Assembly (NCBI RefSeq): GCF_013337765.1 | Contig: NZ_VBSB01000010.1 | Span: forward strand, 248,001 to 312,000 | DNA from: Mycolicibacterium sphagni | Lineage (GTDB): Bacteria > Actinomycetota > Actinomycetes > Mycobacteriales > Mycobacteriaceae | Reading direction: 5' to 3' | Length of the DNA stretch: 64,000 nucleotides | Part shown: piece after piece, positions 35,521 through 43,518 of the stretch | Position numbering within the stretch: the stretch's first letter is position 1 | Layout of the letters: the number at the start of each line of letters is the position of its first letter | Position numbers and translations under genes: made by a program | Notes under the pieces: generated by a model | The model's input: the letters and a program-made list of their open reading frames with translations, nothing else | Databases searched by the model: none | Told to the model about the DNA's origin: nothing

Positions 35521-35997
35521 ATGGCTGATGCGGACGCGATCGAAGCAATCAAACAGGTGAAGTACCGCTACATGCGGGCGCTGGACACCAAGCATTGGGA
35601 TGACTTCGCCGACACCCTGACCGAGGACATCATCGGTGACTACGGGTCCTCGCTGGGCGAGGAGCACCACTTCACCAACCGCAAGGATCTGGTGGACTTC
35701 GTGGAGAGGTCGATGCCGGCCGGTGTGCTCACCGAGCACCGCGTCACGCATCCCGAGATCTCCGTCGACGGCGACGAGGCTGAGGCCATCTGGTACCTGC
35801 AGGATCGGGTGATCGTGCCGGAGTACAACTTCATGTTGATGGGGGCGGGGTTCTACCGCGACCGCTATCGCAAGACAGCCGACGGCTGGAAGATCAGCAA
35901 GACCGGCTACGACCGCACTTACGAGATCACGCAGTCGACGGAGAACCTGAACTTCACGGCGACCGCGGGTAAGGCCGTCGCCACTTTTACTGGTTAG
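35521..35997 (+). CDS. SnoaL-like protein (Rv0310c-position gene)
   Basis: The 158-residue protein has the SnoaL_4 pattern: AIEAIKQVKYRYMRALDTKH, WDDFADTLTEDI, HFTNRKDLVDFV, and EHRVTHPEISVDGDEAEAIW. This is a cone-shaped fold shared by dehydratases and polyketide cyclases. It is divergent from the membrane-protein gene and convergent with the L,D-transpeptidase-like gene. In M. tuberculosis a similar gene (Rv0310c, 163 residues by recall) also lies beside Rv0309. Confidence 0.78.
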   Translation: MADADAIEAIKQVKYRYMRALDTKHWDDFADTLTEDIIGDYGSSLGEEHHFTNRKDLVDFVERSMPAGVLTEHRVTHPEISVDGDEAEAIWYLQDRVIVPEYNFMLMGAGFYRDRYRKTADGWKISKTGYDRTYEITQSTENLNFTATAGKAVATFTG

Positions 35998-36072
35998 TGG
36001 TGCGCCGCCAAGCGTGTGGCTTGTCGGTGAAGATCCGCTGCGGATTCAACGACATCCCCCACGCTCGGCGAA

Positions 36073-36735
36073 TTACTTGGCGACGGCGATCAGAGCGCCG
36101 GGCTGTAGCCAGCGCATGATCTTGACCAAGGTGTCGTCGTCGAGCGAGACGCAGCCGGCGGTGGGACCGCCGTCGGTGGTGTGGACGAAGAAGGCGCCGC
36201 CGTTGCCGGGGACGCGGGCCTTGTTGACGCCCATGACGATGGCGTGGGCGTATTGCGGGATGAACAGGTTCTCGGTGCCGCTGGCCGGGTTGGTGTCGAA
36301 GGCACAGTCGGCTTTCTTACAGACCTGCATGGTGTTGTAGGTCGAGCTCTTCATGTCGCCGTCCCACCAGTAGTCCGGCGTCACCTGGACGTATTGAAGA
36401 CCACCACCCGGGTTGGGCTTGGTGCCGAAGGCGAAGTCGAGGGTGAAGATGCCCATCGGCGTCTTCGATTCGCCGTCGTGGGATTGCGGGACCATGCCGT
36501 TGGCGCCGACGTGGGTAGGGACGCCGACGAGGACGGGCTGCCAGCCGCTGGCGCCGCGCTGCCAGACGTCCATCTTTGCGGTGGCGCCGCCGGTGCTGAC
36601 AACGGACAGGACCTGGGTGGCATCGCCGACGTTGGCCTGAAACCACGGGGTTTCGGCATGGCTGGGCGGGGCTGACGACAGCGCCAGGAGTGCTGCGCTG
36701 AAGGCAGCACAGAGCGAAACGACGGTTCGGCGCAT
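36073..36735 (-). CDS. Secreted L,D-transpeptidase-like (YkuD-type) protein, Rv0309-like
   Basis: The 220-residue precursor has signal peptide MRRTVVSLCAAFSAALLALS, with cleavage after SHA. It contains KTPMGIFTLDFAFG, IPQYAHAIVMGVNKA and FVHTTDGGPTAGCVSLDD. The His and Cys match the catalytic pair of the YkuD/ErfK family, although the usual SHGC is replaced by TAGC. Such enzymes cross-link peptidoglycan stem peptides. The protein closely recalls M. tuberculosis Rv0309. Its activity as a true cross-linking enzyme is unproven. Confidence 0.82.
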   Translation of the reverse strand: MRRTVVSLCAAFSAALLALSSAPPSHAETPWFQANVGDATQVLSVVSTGGATAKMDVWQRGASGWQPVLVGVPTHVGANGMVPQSHDGESKTPMGIFTLDFAFGTKPNPGGGLQYVQVTPDYWWDGDMKSSTYNTMQVCKKADCAFDTNPASGTENLFIPQYAHAIVMGVNKARVPGNGGAFFVHTTDGGPTAGCVSLDDDTLVKIMRWLQPGALIAVAK

Positions 36736-36941
36736 CGATTCATGGTGTCTGTCCCGCTTCGTGCGGGTCAAGTCAAGGTTGGGCCACAGTTGGGTCTGGG
36801 CCAGCTAACGATCTTGGGACAGCTGGGGTGACTTGACGTCAGTGAGGGGTAGGCGTGAACTGCGTGTAAAGGCTGGTCGGAGCGGGTATTGGGGCTATTG
36901 GTGAATAGCGCACCGGCAAACGCAAGGGATACGATTTCGAC

Positions 36942-37484
36942 ATGTCACAAGCGCCGTACGGACCCGGGCCTGCAGGACCAGCTCCGTGGCAGGGGTCGCC
37001 ACCTCCGGGTGGCCCGTCGCGTGTGCCGACGATCATCGCGATCGTCATTGCGGTGATCGCATTTGCCGTCGCTATCGGTGCTTGGTTCCGGCCGATTCCG
37101 ACGCCTGAGACTCCCGCGGCCAAGACGTACAGCGATCAGGAGGTCGCGGACGCGAAGAAGTCAGTTTGCGATGCATACACGCGAGTCGCGCGCGCAGTGC
37201 AGGCGACAGGCCGGAAGAATGGAGGAGACGATCCAACAGCCATCATTGCCGTAGCCGTCAATATACGTCTGGCACTCAGCGAGAGCAGCAGTTTTCTACT
37301 GCGGACTCTCGCGGAGAATCCCGCGGCGCCGCATGATCTCCAGGAACAAGTACGGACGGCCGCTATTGCGTACCAGAACATCGCTATTGATCAGTTGGGG
37401 GAGGCATCACAAGAGGAGTTGGCTCCCTTCCTCAAACAAATGGATTCCACGGATGTTGCGATAAAACAGGCATGCAATGAGTGA
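36942..37484 (+). CDS. Single-pass membrane protein, first gene of an ESX-associated operon
   Basis: The 180-residue protein has a Pro/Gly-rich cytoplasmic N-terminus (MSQAPYGPGPAGPAPWQG), one membrane segment (TIIAIVIAVIAFAVAIGAWF) and an external helical domain (SDQEVADAKKSVCDAYTRVA to AFLKQMD-like repeats, with two cysteines). This layout is common for small proteins encoded beside ESX substrates in mycobacteria. It overlaps the next gene by 8 nt. Base composition drops towards its 3' end. Confidence 0.65.
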   Translation: MSQAPYGPGPAGPAPWQGSPPPGGPSRVPTIIAIVIAVIAFAVAIGAWFRPIPTPETPAAKTYSDQEVADAKKSVCDAYTRVARAVQATGRKNGGDDPTAIIAVAVNIRLALSESSSFLLRTLAENPAAPHDLQEQVRTAAIAYQNIAIDQLGEASQEELAPFLKQMDSTDVAIKQACNE

Positions 37485-39765
37485 TTTGCCTCCTGGTGAA
37501 TGGTCAGAATTGCTCATAGGTCACCAATGGCCTGGAGTAGATTCGCTTGTAACCCTCACTGCGGCAGCAGGCAATCGTGGATCAATTAGCACCGAATTCG
37601 ACAGTTACGCAGACGTTTTGCAGGCAATCCGAAGCGGCCCGCTGGCACAACAAGAAGGGGTGACAGCAGACGACGCGCGAGATGCTTTCCAATCTGGCGA
37701 AACATCGGCCAGAGCAGTCTCGGAGAGGAATGCCGTCAACCGGGATTCATACGACGCAGCGCATCGATCAACCCAATATCTTCGGACACAGTTGAGCGAC
37801 ATTGCGCAGCAGGGCAACTCAGCGATTGAGGACATCCAGCGGTCCAAAGACCCTGCCCCTACCAAACTGGGAAAAATTGTCAACGCTGTTATGGACGCAC
37901 AGACGCAGGCCAACAGCCGCGCGGCAGGCTGCAGCGACCGCGTCTTTAGCGATATCCAGCAGATCCTCGATAGCCAGGGATCAGGTCAGAGTGCGCACCA
38001 ATTTGCAAAGAGCCACGGCGTAGACCTTGACCAGGCATTTCGTTCGCCAAGTGAGGCATCTGTTCGCGAGCAAGTTAGCGCCTTGCTGGGTACCAAGGGA
38101 ACGGGTTCGACACCCCCACCAAGCAAAGCAATGGACAATACGTCGAGCAGTTCCACGCAGGCAGGCACCGGCCAGGACAGCGCCGGGGGCGCATCCCAGT
38201 TCGTTGGCGGCGGAAACACATCGACCGCAACGTCGCCGTCTAAGCCTGTCCCCAGCCCAAGTCAGACGACCACGTTGCCCTCAGCAGCGACGTCCGGAAG
38301 CAACACGACCCCAACGCCCAGTCCGATTACCGAGGGAGCACCAGAGCCCGCTTTCTCTGCAAACACGCACGGCGGCAACAGTCCGCCAGTCCCCGTGACC
38401 TCCTCACCTACGGTTGGACAACCGCCGCTACCGGCTAATGTCACGGGCGGCGGAAACGGTGGCATAGGCGGTCCCACTGCCGGCGGCTCAAGCTTGCCAA
38501 ACGTCGCCGGACCAAATACACCCTTCTCGCCCTCCGCCCCCGCAAACCCCCTCTCCCCCGAAGGGTTTGCGCAGAATTTCAATTCCGGTGCGCAGGCGGG
38601 CAATCCGGTGTCGTCCGGCGCCGAAGGGCTGTCGAACAGCGCCGCCCACGCGATGCAGCCGCAGGCGCCAATCCATCCCGAGAGCATGGCCGCATCGCCG
38701 GCGTACACTGCGCCAACGGCCGGAGCGCCGCTCTTCGAAAATGCCCACGCCACACCGACATACGACACAGCCCAGGCACCCGTCGCTCCCCCGGCCGACA
38801 CCACCCAGGCCTATATGGCCGCACCTGCAGCCCAGGCGCCCGTCATGTCGTCGAGCGCCCCCGCAGCACCCGCAGGCCCGCTGCCCGCCTACGGCGCAGA
38901 CCTTCGCCCGGCCGCAGCCACCGCGCCTGCAGCCCCGATGCCCTCGGCCGCAGCCCCGGCATCGGCACCCGTGCACCCGTCGAACGCCAGCCCGCTCAAC
39001 CAGCCTGCCGTCGTCCGCCAAACACCGACAGCACCCGGCCCGATCGCCCAAGCGCCCAACGGTCTCACCGAAAGTGCCGTCGCCGCAACCGGAGCCGGCG
39101 CCGTGGCGGGAGCCAGCGCCGCGCAGACCCAAGCCCAGCAGCGCCTGCAGCGCCTGCTCGACGCTGTGGCCCGTCAAGAACCGCAGCTACGTTGGGCCAT
39201 CGGCGAACGCGAGGACGGCGCCACCGTCCTGACCACCGACCTCGCCAGCGGCTGGATCCCGCCGCACGTCGAAATCCCCACCGGTATCAAGTTGCTCGCC
39301 CCCCGCGCCCGCACCCGGACACTCGAAGCCCTACTCGGTGAGACCACACTGACCGCCACCTACACCCCGGGCCAATACCTGCCGCCCGCCGACGACATCG
39401 AACCCGCCCAGATGTCCATCCGTGCCCGCGACCTCCACGACGTCGACGAACTCGGCTGGGAGCTCGCCCAAGCCACCAAATGGCGCGACGGGCTGCCCCG
39501 CCTGGCCCACACGCTCGCCAAAGCCGCCTCAACCGGCACCGGCTATCTGGACTCCGAAGTCGAACTGCTCCGCGAACATCTCGCCACCGTCGCCCACCAA
39601 GTCCTGGGTGACTACCCCGATCATTCCGACGCCGCTAAGGTCGGCAACTGGCAGCTGCTGGCGACCATCGACGCGCTCATCAAGAACGAAAAGACGGCCG
39701 CCAATTATCACTTTGCGTGGTTCCAGGCCCTGAGCCTGGCGCTGAAGGGAGAGGTGCACCCATGA
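37477..39765 (+). CDS. ESX-associated protein with DUF5631/DUF5632-like C-terminus
   Basis: The 762-residue protein has a helical N-terminal domain (residues 1-200, GEWSELLIGHQWPGVDSLVT with long charged helices). A Pro/Ala/Ser/Thr-rich linker of over 300 residues follows. The C-terminal folded part is QRLQRLLDAVARQEPQLRWA to YHFAWFQALSLALKG, resembling the domains I recall from M. tuberculosis Rv3899c near the CpnT toxin locus. Base composition is strikingly mixed: 29 of 60 bases are G or C in 37501-37560, while the second half is typical high-GC. A role in secretion of an ESX substrate is inferred from context. Confidence 0.62.
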   Translation: MSDLPPGEWSELLIGHQWPGVDSLVTLTAAAGNRGSISTEFDSYADVLQAIRSGPLAQQEGVTADDARDAFQSGETSARAVSERNAVNRDSYDAAHRSTQYLRTQLSDIAQQGNSAIEDIQRSKDPAPTKLGKIVNAVMDAQTQANSRAAGCSDRVFSDIQQILDSQGSGQSAHQFAKSHGVDLDQAFRSPSEASVREQVSALLGTKGTGSTPPPSKAMDNTSSSSTQAGTGQDSAGGASQFVGGGNTSTATSPSKPVPSPSQTTTLPSAATSGSNTTPTPSPITEGAPEPAFSANTHGGNSPPVPVTSSPTVGQPPLPANVTGGGNGGIGGPTAGGSSLPNVAGPNTPFSPSAPANPLSPEGFAQNFNSGAQAGNPVSSGAEGLSNSAAHAMQPQAPIHPESMAASPAYTAPTAGAPLFENAHATPTYDTAQAPVAPPADTTQAYMAAPAAQAPVMSSSAPAAPAGPLPAYGADLRPAAATAPAAPMPSAAAPASAPVHPSNASPLNQPAVVRQTPTAPGPIAQAPNGLTESAVAATGAGAVAGASAAQTQAQQRLQRLLDAVARQEPQLRWAIGEREDGATVLTTDLASGWIPPHVEIPTGIKLLAPRARTRTLEALLGETTLTATYTPGQYLPPADDIEPAQMSIRARDLHDVDELGWELAQATKWRDGLPRLAHTLAKAASTGTGYLDSEVELLREHLATVAHQVLGDYPDHSDAAKVGNWQLLATIDALIKNEKTAANYHFAWFQALSLALKGEVHP

Positions 39766-40721
39766 GCGGTGGACAGCTCAACGCAAACGCGAGCGACTAC
39801 CTCGCGGCCCAGGGCATGAACCTGGCGCCACCACCCATCAGCTCCGACCCGCTCGTCGCCGGTATGACCCCCATCGAGCAGCTGTTGCGGGTGTTGGGAC
39901 TGGCCGCCAATCTCGGTGACCCCAAGGACAACAGCGAAAGCATCGAAGAACACGCCAAGCGCGATTCCAAGACCGCCGAAGCCGCCGCGAAGTTCCCCGC
40001 CCAGGATGAGCAGGCCAGCGCGGAGATGAAAGGCGTTGCCGGACAAGGCCAAGCCGACCAGATGGCCCAGCAGCTCCCCCAGATGGCGTCCCAAATCGCC
40101 GGCGCCCTGGCGGGCGCGATGGGCGGCGCACTGCAACCCCTGGCTCAGATACCTCAGCAGGTCGCCCAGGGCGCGCAGCAGGCCATGCAGGCCGGCATGG
40201 GCATGATGAAGGGTGGCGGCGAATCGGCAGCGCTCGACAAGGCCAGCCTGACTGACCCACTGGGCGAATTCGGTGAAACCCCAGGAGAATTCGGCGCCGG
40301 TGGTGGCGGATCCGCTGGCGGCGGGGGCGGCGGCATCGGCGGCACCACCCCGACCGCGATGCTGGGCCCGCCGCCCGTCCCGGCCGCGGGCACGTCGCCG
40401 TCGGCGGCCAACACCGCGGTGCCGCCACCGCGGATGGCCGCGCCCACCTCAGCTCCCTCCGGCGGCATGGGCGGCATGCCGATGATTCCGCCCGGCGCCA
40501 TGCACGGCGCCGGCGGGGCAGAGAAGGATGCCAAGCCCGACACCAAACGCGTGTCCGTGCCGACAGTGAAGAACGGCGCGCCGGTTCAGGGGCGCATCAC
40601 CACACCGCCGCCGACTCCCCAGGTCACCAAGAAGGTCGACGGCAAGCCTGTGGCCACCAAACGGATCCTGCTGCCCAACACCAAGCCCGACGACGAGTCG
40701 GCCGGGGACCCCAAGTCTTGA
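39762..40721 (+). CDS. Gly/Pro/Ala-rich ESX-associated partner protein
   Basis: The 319-residue protein begins MSGGQLNANASDYLAAQGMN, with a helical region to about residue 130 (AHQ/EAAAKFPAQ-like, then MASQIAGALAGAMGGALQPL). A Gly/Pro-rich low-complexity linker follows. The C-terminus is basic, with VSVPTVKNGAPVQGRIT and KRILLPNTKPDDESAGDPKS. The ATGA overlap couples it to the 762-residue protein. Its last 39 bp recur at 43519-43557. It is probably a secretion partner or chaperone; no family name is certain. Confidence 0.6.
   Translation: MSGGQLNANASDYLAAQGMNLAPPPISSDPLVAGMTPIEQLLRVLGLAANLGDPKDNSESIEEHAKRDSKTAEAAAKFPAQDEQASAEMKGVAGQGQADQMAQQLPQMASQIAGALAGAMGGALQPLAQIPQQVAQGAQQAMQAGMGMMKGGGESAALDKASLTDPLGEFGETPGEFGAGGGGSAGGGGGGIGGTTPTAMLGPPPVPAAGTSPSAANTAVPPPRMAAPTSAPSGGMGGMPMIPPGAMHGAGGAEKDAKPDTKRVSVPTVKNGAPVQGRITTPPPTPQVTKKVDGKPVATKRILLPNTKPDDESAGDPKS
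40683..40721 (+). repeat. Left copy of 39-bp direct repeat (3' end of the 319-residue gene)
   Basis: These are the last 13 codons including the stop, encoding KPDDESAGDPKS. A second copy at 43519-43557 matches in 36 of 39 positions and encodes KPDDESAGEPKS followed by a stop. Weaker similarity continues about 10 nt further upstream. The two copies bracket the DUF2563/toxin/membrane-protein cassette. Confidence 0.88.
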
Positions 40722-40771
40722 GCTCGGCGTCGCGACCATTAAGGGCAGCATTCCTGGGCCATTCGACTGAA

Positions 40772-40799
40772 TTGACCGGCTCACGTGACGTAGTACCCT
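40772..40799 (+). promoter_or_regulatory. Candidate promoter of the toxin cassette
   Basis: TTGACC (40772-40777) and TACCCT (40794-40799) are 16 nt apart, a fair match to a housekeeping-sigma promoter. The palindrome TCACGTGA lies in the spacer, and a short tandem repeat (AGCTAAC twice) follows. It lies in the 111-nt gap before the DUF2563 gene, so the cassette may be transcribed independently of the upstream ESX-associated operon. Confidence 0.4.
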
Positions 40800-40832
40800 A
40801 CAGCTAACAGCTAACATGCCAGGGGGTGTGCG

Positions 40833-41132
40833 GTGCAGGTCGACGTCGGTGAGATGCGCTCGGGCGCAAACCGGTCCTACAACGCGGCATCGTTTGCCAT
40901 GGAGGGGGCTGACCAGCTGAATCGGGTCAGCGTCGGCGCCAGCATCTTCGGTGATTTCGCAGCAGCGGAGTCCTTTCACGGTGCCCTCACCGAGGCGCAC
41001 AGCAACCACATTCAGCGGCTTCGCGAGCACGAAAGCCACCTCGGGGTGCTCGGTGACAAGGGGCACAAGACCGCGTCGGTGTTCGTCGACATGGAGGAAC
41101 GCAACGCCGAGGCCCTGCGTTCGGTGCTGTGA
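40833..41132 (+). CDS. DUF2563-type Esx-like protein
   Basis: The 99-residue helical-hairpin-like protein begins VQVDVGEMRSGANRSYNAAS, with SIFGDFAAAESFHGALTEAH in the middle and ASVFVDMEERNAEALRS at the end. The size, lack of signal peptide and phe/ala pattern match the mycobacterial DUF2563 family, which accompanies ESX-exported proteins in the manner of WXG100 partners. AGGGGG precedes the GTG start by about 6 nt. The GTGA overlap with the next gene suggests that the two products pair for export. Confidence 0.72.
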   Translation: MQVDVGEMRSGANRSYNAASFAMEGADQLNRVSVGASIFGDFAAAESFHGALTEAHSNHIQRLREHESHLGVLGDKGHKTASVFVDMEERNAEALRSVL

Positions 41133-42646
41133 GCGAATACCCGAGCTTGACTCACATCAGTATCGGGGCGCTCATCGGTGAGGCCGGTGGCGATCCGTGG
41201 CAGGTCGACGAGACGATGCAAAGCGGGGATCCCGGCGCCATCGCCGATTTGGGGCGCGCTTTCTACAACGCCGGTGCCTGCACCGCCGAGACGTACGCGG
41301 AATTCGAACAGGCCCAGGCCCGGTTTCGGGCGTCGTGGAATCGGGACAACGGCGAACACCCGATCAACGACAGCGCTGAGGTGCAACGTGCGACCACCCG
41401 GTTGATGGTGCAGCGCGACCAGCTGCCCGCGATCGGGGCGGACCTGTCCACTATCGCCGCGAACCTTGCTGAGGTGCAGCGCTTTTCCGGTATGCAGGTG
41501 CACAATCTCAACACCCAGTTGCACTACATCGATGCGTTGATCGATCAGGCACTGGCCCACGATCAGGACACCTCGGCGTTGGAGGACAACGCAATCTCGG
41601 CGACATCCAGTGTGCTGCATCAGGTCGAGGCTCTGCGTGACGATTACGGCGCCAAGCTGGAGGCGTCGTTGACCGATCTGCGCGCCGAGCACGGCTACGA
41701 CCCGGCACCGATTGAGGATGTCGATGGTGACGGCGAACTCGGACCGGAGCAACGCGGCCGCGAGTCGACTGACTATTACGACGCGAACCAGCGCGCCAAG
41801 GACGAGGCGCTGGTCGACGGCGGCGGCGCCATGAACCAGGAAAAGGCCGACGCCGCAGCACGTTTACGCGACTTTGCCACTGCGACCAACCCGGCCGCCG
41901 ATGCCGATGCCCGACAACTGGCCGGTGAACGCCTCGACGACTTCCGGATGGCCAACTTCGTCGGACCGCTGCCGAAAGATCCCATTGTTGGAGGGGACGC
42001 CCGCACGCGGGCCCGCGGCAGACTCGACCTGCAGCGGCAGCTCGAGCAAGGGCTTTACGGCCTGCCGCCGATGACCCCCGACCAGGCGACCCAACAGCTC
42101 GACGACGGCGAGCAATTCGGACGCTCAATGACGGTCAAGCAGGCGGTGGACGCGCTTGTCGGCCAGGGCATGTCACCGGAGGGCGCAGCCCGAACCGTGA
42201 GTGAGGTGGCCAGCGGGACACCGTGGTCGGAATTGGTGAAGCAGGATTCAGGTCTTCTTGGTGGCGCTGGCGCCGGAATTAAAGCTATTGCTGACAGCGC
42301 CTCGAACGGTCGACACTACGTGCCCGATGTTCTAACCGCGGACGATGCGGGTGTGCTCCTCAAGGTCGGGAAACGTCTCGGTACAGCGGGCGCCATGATT
42401 GACGGAGTGATGGCTCTCAACGACATGTACCACGGCGCGAAGCCCGGTGAAACACTCGGCGGCCTTGCTGGCAGTGCCGGCGGTGGCGCTTTTGGGGCGT
42501 GGCTGGCGACGGTCGCCGCAGGCTCGGTCGTCGGGCCGGAAGGGACTTTCGTGGCTGCCGTTATTGCGAGCGTCGGGGTTGCCGCGGGTGGCGAATGGGC
42601 AGGCAAGCGGGTAGGAGGGCTCTTTGACAACGCTTTCGGAAACTGA
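41129..42646 (+). CDS. Putative ESX-exported polymorphic toxin with pore-forming-like C-terminus
   Basis: The 505-residue protein has three parts. Residues 1-190 match the mycobacterial toxin leader seen in proteins like Rv0026/Rv0963c (SIGALIGEAGGDPWQVDETM, GDPGAIADLGRAFYNAG, HPINDSAEVQRATTRL). Residues 197-208 form an EF-hand-like loop (DVDGDGELGPEQ). Residues 200-370 are helical with polar linkers. Residues about 370-505 are Gly/Ala-rich and hydrophobic, with a probable membrane hairpin (GAFGAWLATVAAGSVVG, then FVAAVIASVGVAAGGEW), resembling glycine-zipper pore-forming effector tips. The tip has lower GC than the body. The Esx-like gene before it and membrane genes after it fit toxin plus immunity. 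Activity is untested. Confidence 0.6.
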   Translation: MSEYPSLTHISIGALIGEAGGDPWQVDETMQSGDPGAIADLGRAFYNAGACTAETYAEFEQAQARFRASWNRDNGEHPINDSAEVQRATTRLMVQRDQLPAIGADLSTIAANLAEVQRFSGMQVHNLNTQLHYIDALIDQALAHDQDTSALEDNAISATSSVLHQVEALRDDYGAKLEASLTDLRAEHGYDPAPIEDVDGDGELGPEQRGRESTDYYDANQRAKDEALVDGGGAMNQEKADAAARLRDFATATNPAADADARQLAGERLDDFRMANFVGPLPKDPIVGGDARTRARGRLDLQRQLEQGLYGLPPMTPDQATQQLDDGEQFGRSMTVKQAVDALVGQGMSPEGAARTVSEVASGTPWSELVKQDSGLLGGAGAGIKAIADSASNGRHYVPDVLTADDAGVLLKVGKRLGTAGAMIDGVMALNDMYHGAKPGETLGGLAGSAGGGAFGAWLATVAAGSVVGPEGTFVAAVIASVGVAAGGEWAGKRVGGLFDNAFGN

Positions 42647-42959
42647 AATTTCGATGCCGACTTGGTCCGCGGTCCTGCTCGCGGTCGGTATCGTGATTAT
42701 GCTCGGCGGATTGGTCTCCGTAATGGTAGCCCGCGAAATTCGCTGGGAGCGGAGGTCTTACTGGGCAGCCTGGCTGATCGGCGGCGCGGTCGGTTCGGCT
42801 GCGCTTGTACCGCGGGGTCTTGGATTGGCGTTCGCTACCTACGCAACATTGATATTCGTTGCAATCGTGTGGGCATTCTTCCGAACCAACTACATCAAGT
42901 TGGGGCACCGCATCATCGCGGCGACACCCGCTGACCGCCAACCGGATTCAGAGCAGTGA
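42624..42959 (+). CDS. Three-helix membrane protein, candidate immunity protein
   Basis: This protein of about 111 residues has hydrophobic segments WSAVLLAVGIVIMLGGLVSV, SYWAAWLIGGAVGSAALVP and LGLAFATYATLIFVAIVWAF and a charged C-terminus. TTG at 42624 is given as start because AGGAGGG lies at 42613-42619. An ATG at 42654 without a good signal is the alternative (101 residues). It overlaps the end of the toxin gene, implying coupled translation. Position, size and membrane topology match immunity proteins of pore-forming toxins; the role is inference. Confidence 0.58.
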   Translation: MTTLSETEISMPTWSAVLLAVGIVIMLGGLVSVMVAREIRWERRSYWAAWLIGGAVGSAALVPRGLGLAFATYATLIFVAIVWAFFRTNYIKLGHRIIAATPADRQPDSEQ

Positions 42960-42984
42960 CGCAATTGCCCCACGGAAACCCGAA

Positions 42985-43251
42985 GTGAGACTTCAGGAGT
43001 TCTTCGGATATTCGGCATTAACCGCGCTCGGCGCCGCCGCGATCTTCAGTAGTTTCCCGCTCTGGAAATCTGCCACGCTCTCGCCCGACTCGATTAGGCG
43101 TCGGGTGTGGTGGACTGGCTGCACGATGACCACTCTTTCGTTGTTCCTCTCCCAGTTGCCATATTGGCAGGGTGGGCTATTCGCATCTGTCATGACGGCA
43201 TTGGCCCTGCCACAACCGACCCGACCGGCCGCCAGCGTTAGCTCGGGTTGA
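42985..43251 (+). CDS. Small membrane protein, possible second immunity protein
   Basis: This 88-residue product begins with GTG as VRLQEFFGYSALTALGAAAI. It has two to three hydrophobic segments (YSALTALGAAAIFSSFPLW, CTMTTLSLFLSQLPYW, GLFASVMTALAL) and ends in a Pro/Ser tail. It follows the first membrane gene after 25 nt. There is no strong ribosome-binding site, and an upstream in-frame start is possible. It may be an additional immunity gene, an accessory, or a decayed copy. Confidence 0.42.
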   Translation: MRLQEFFGYSALTALGAAAIFSSFPLWKSATLSPDSIRRRVWWTGCTMTTLSLFLSQLPYWQGGLFASVMTALALPQPTRPAASVSSG

Positions 43252-43518
43252 TGTCGATGAGTACGGCGAATCTTCCTGACGCCGTGCACTTTTCCCGGCC
43301 AGCGGCAGATGCCACATTTGTTGTTCTGCGCCAGCATCTTAGAGGATCGGCGCACTGCAGGATTGCAGTCTTAGGCCGGACGCGCCGCCGCCATATCCTC
43401 GACTGGCGAACATCTATGACGGAGTAGCCACCGCGTCAGTGCTGAAACCCCGCACCCTTCGTAGGCTCGGTCGCAACGACCGGCAAGCCCGACATTCGAT
43501 GTGAGGAAGCCCAGCAGC
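43252..43518. other. Non-coding tail of the toxin cassette
   Basis: No convincing gene is seen on either strand. It holds a compact perfect hairpin, CGGTCG-CAA-CGACCG (43468-43482), and a smaller one, CTGCA-GGAT-TGCAG. Neither is followed by a T-run. The region ends in the remnant copy of the 319-residue gene. It may be decayed coding sequence left by earlier cassette exchange. Confidence 0.45.

Noticed and set aside
36033..36045. ATCCGC-T-GCGGAT palindrome between convergent genes
   Set aside because: A one-base loop cannot form a terminator hairpin and no promoter lies there, so it is probably chance in GC-rich DNA.
38101..39120. Pro/Ala-rich stretch considered as a PE/PPE or tandem-repeat element
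   Set aside because: No PE or PPE N-terminal motif and no regular nucleotide repeat unit. It is a low-complexity linker within one gene.
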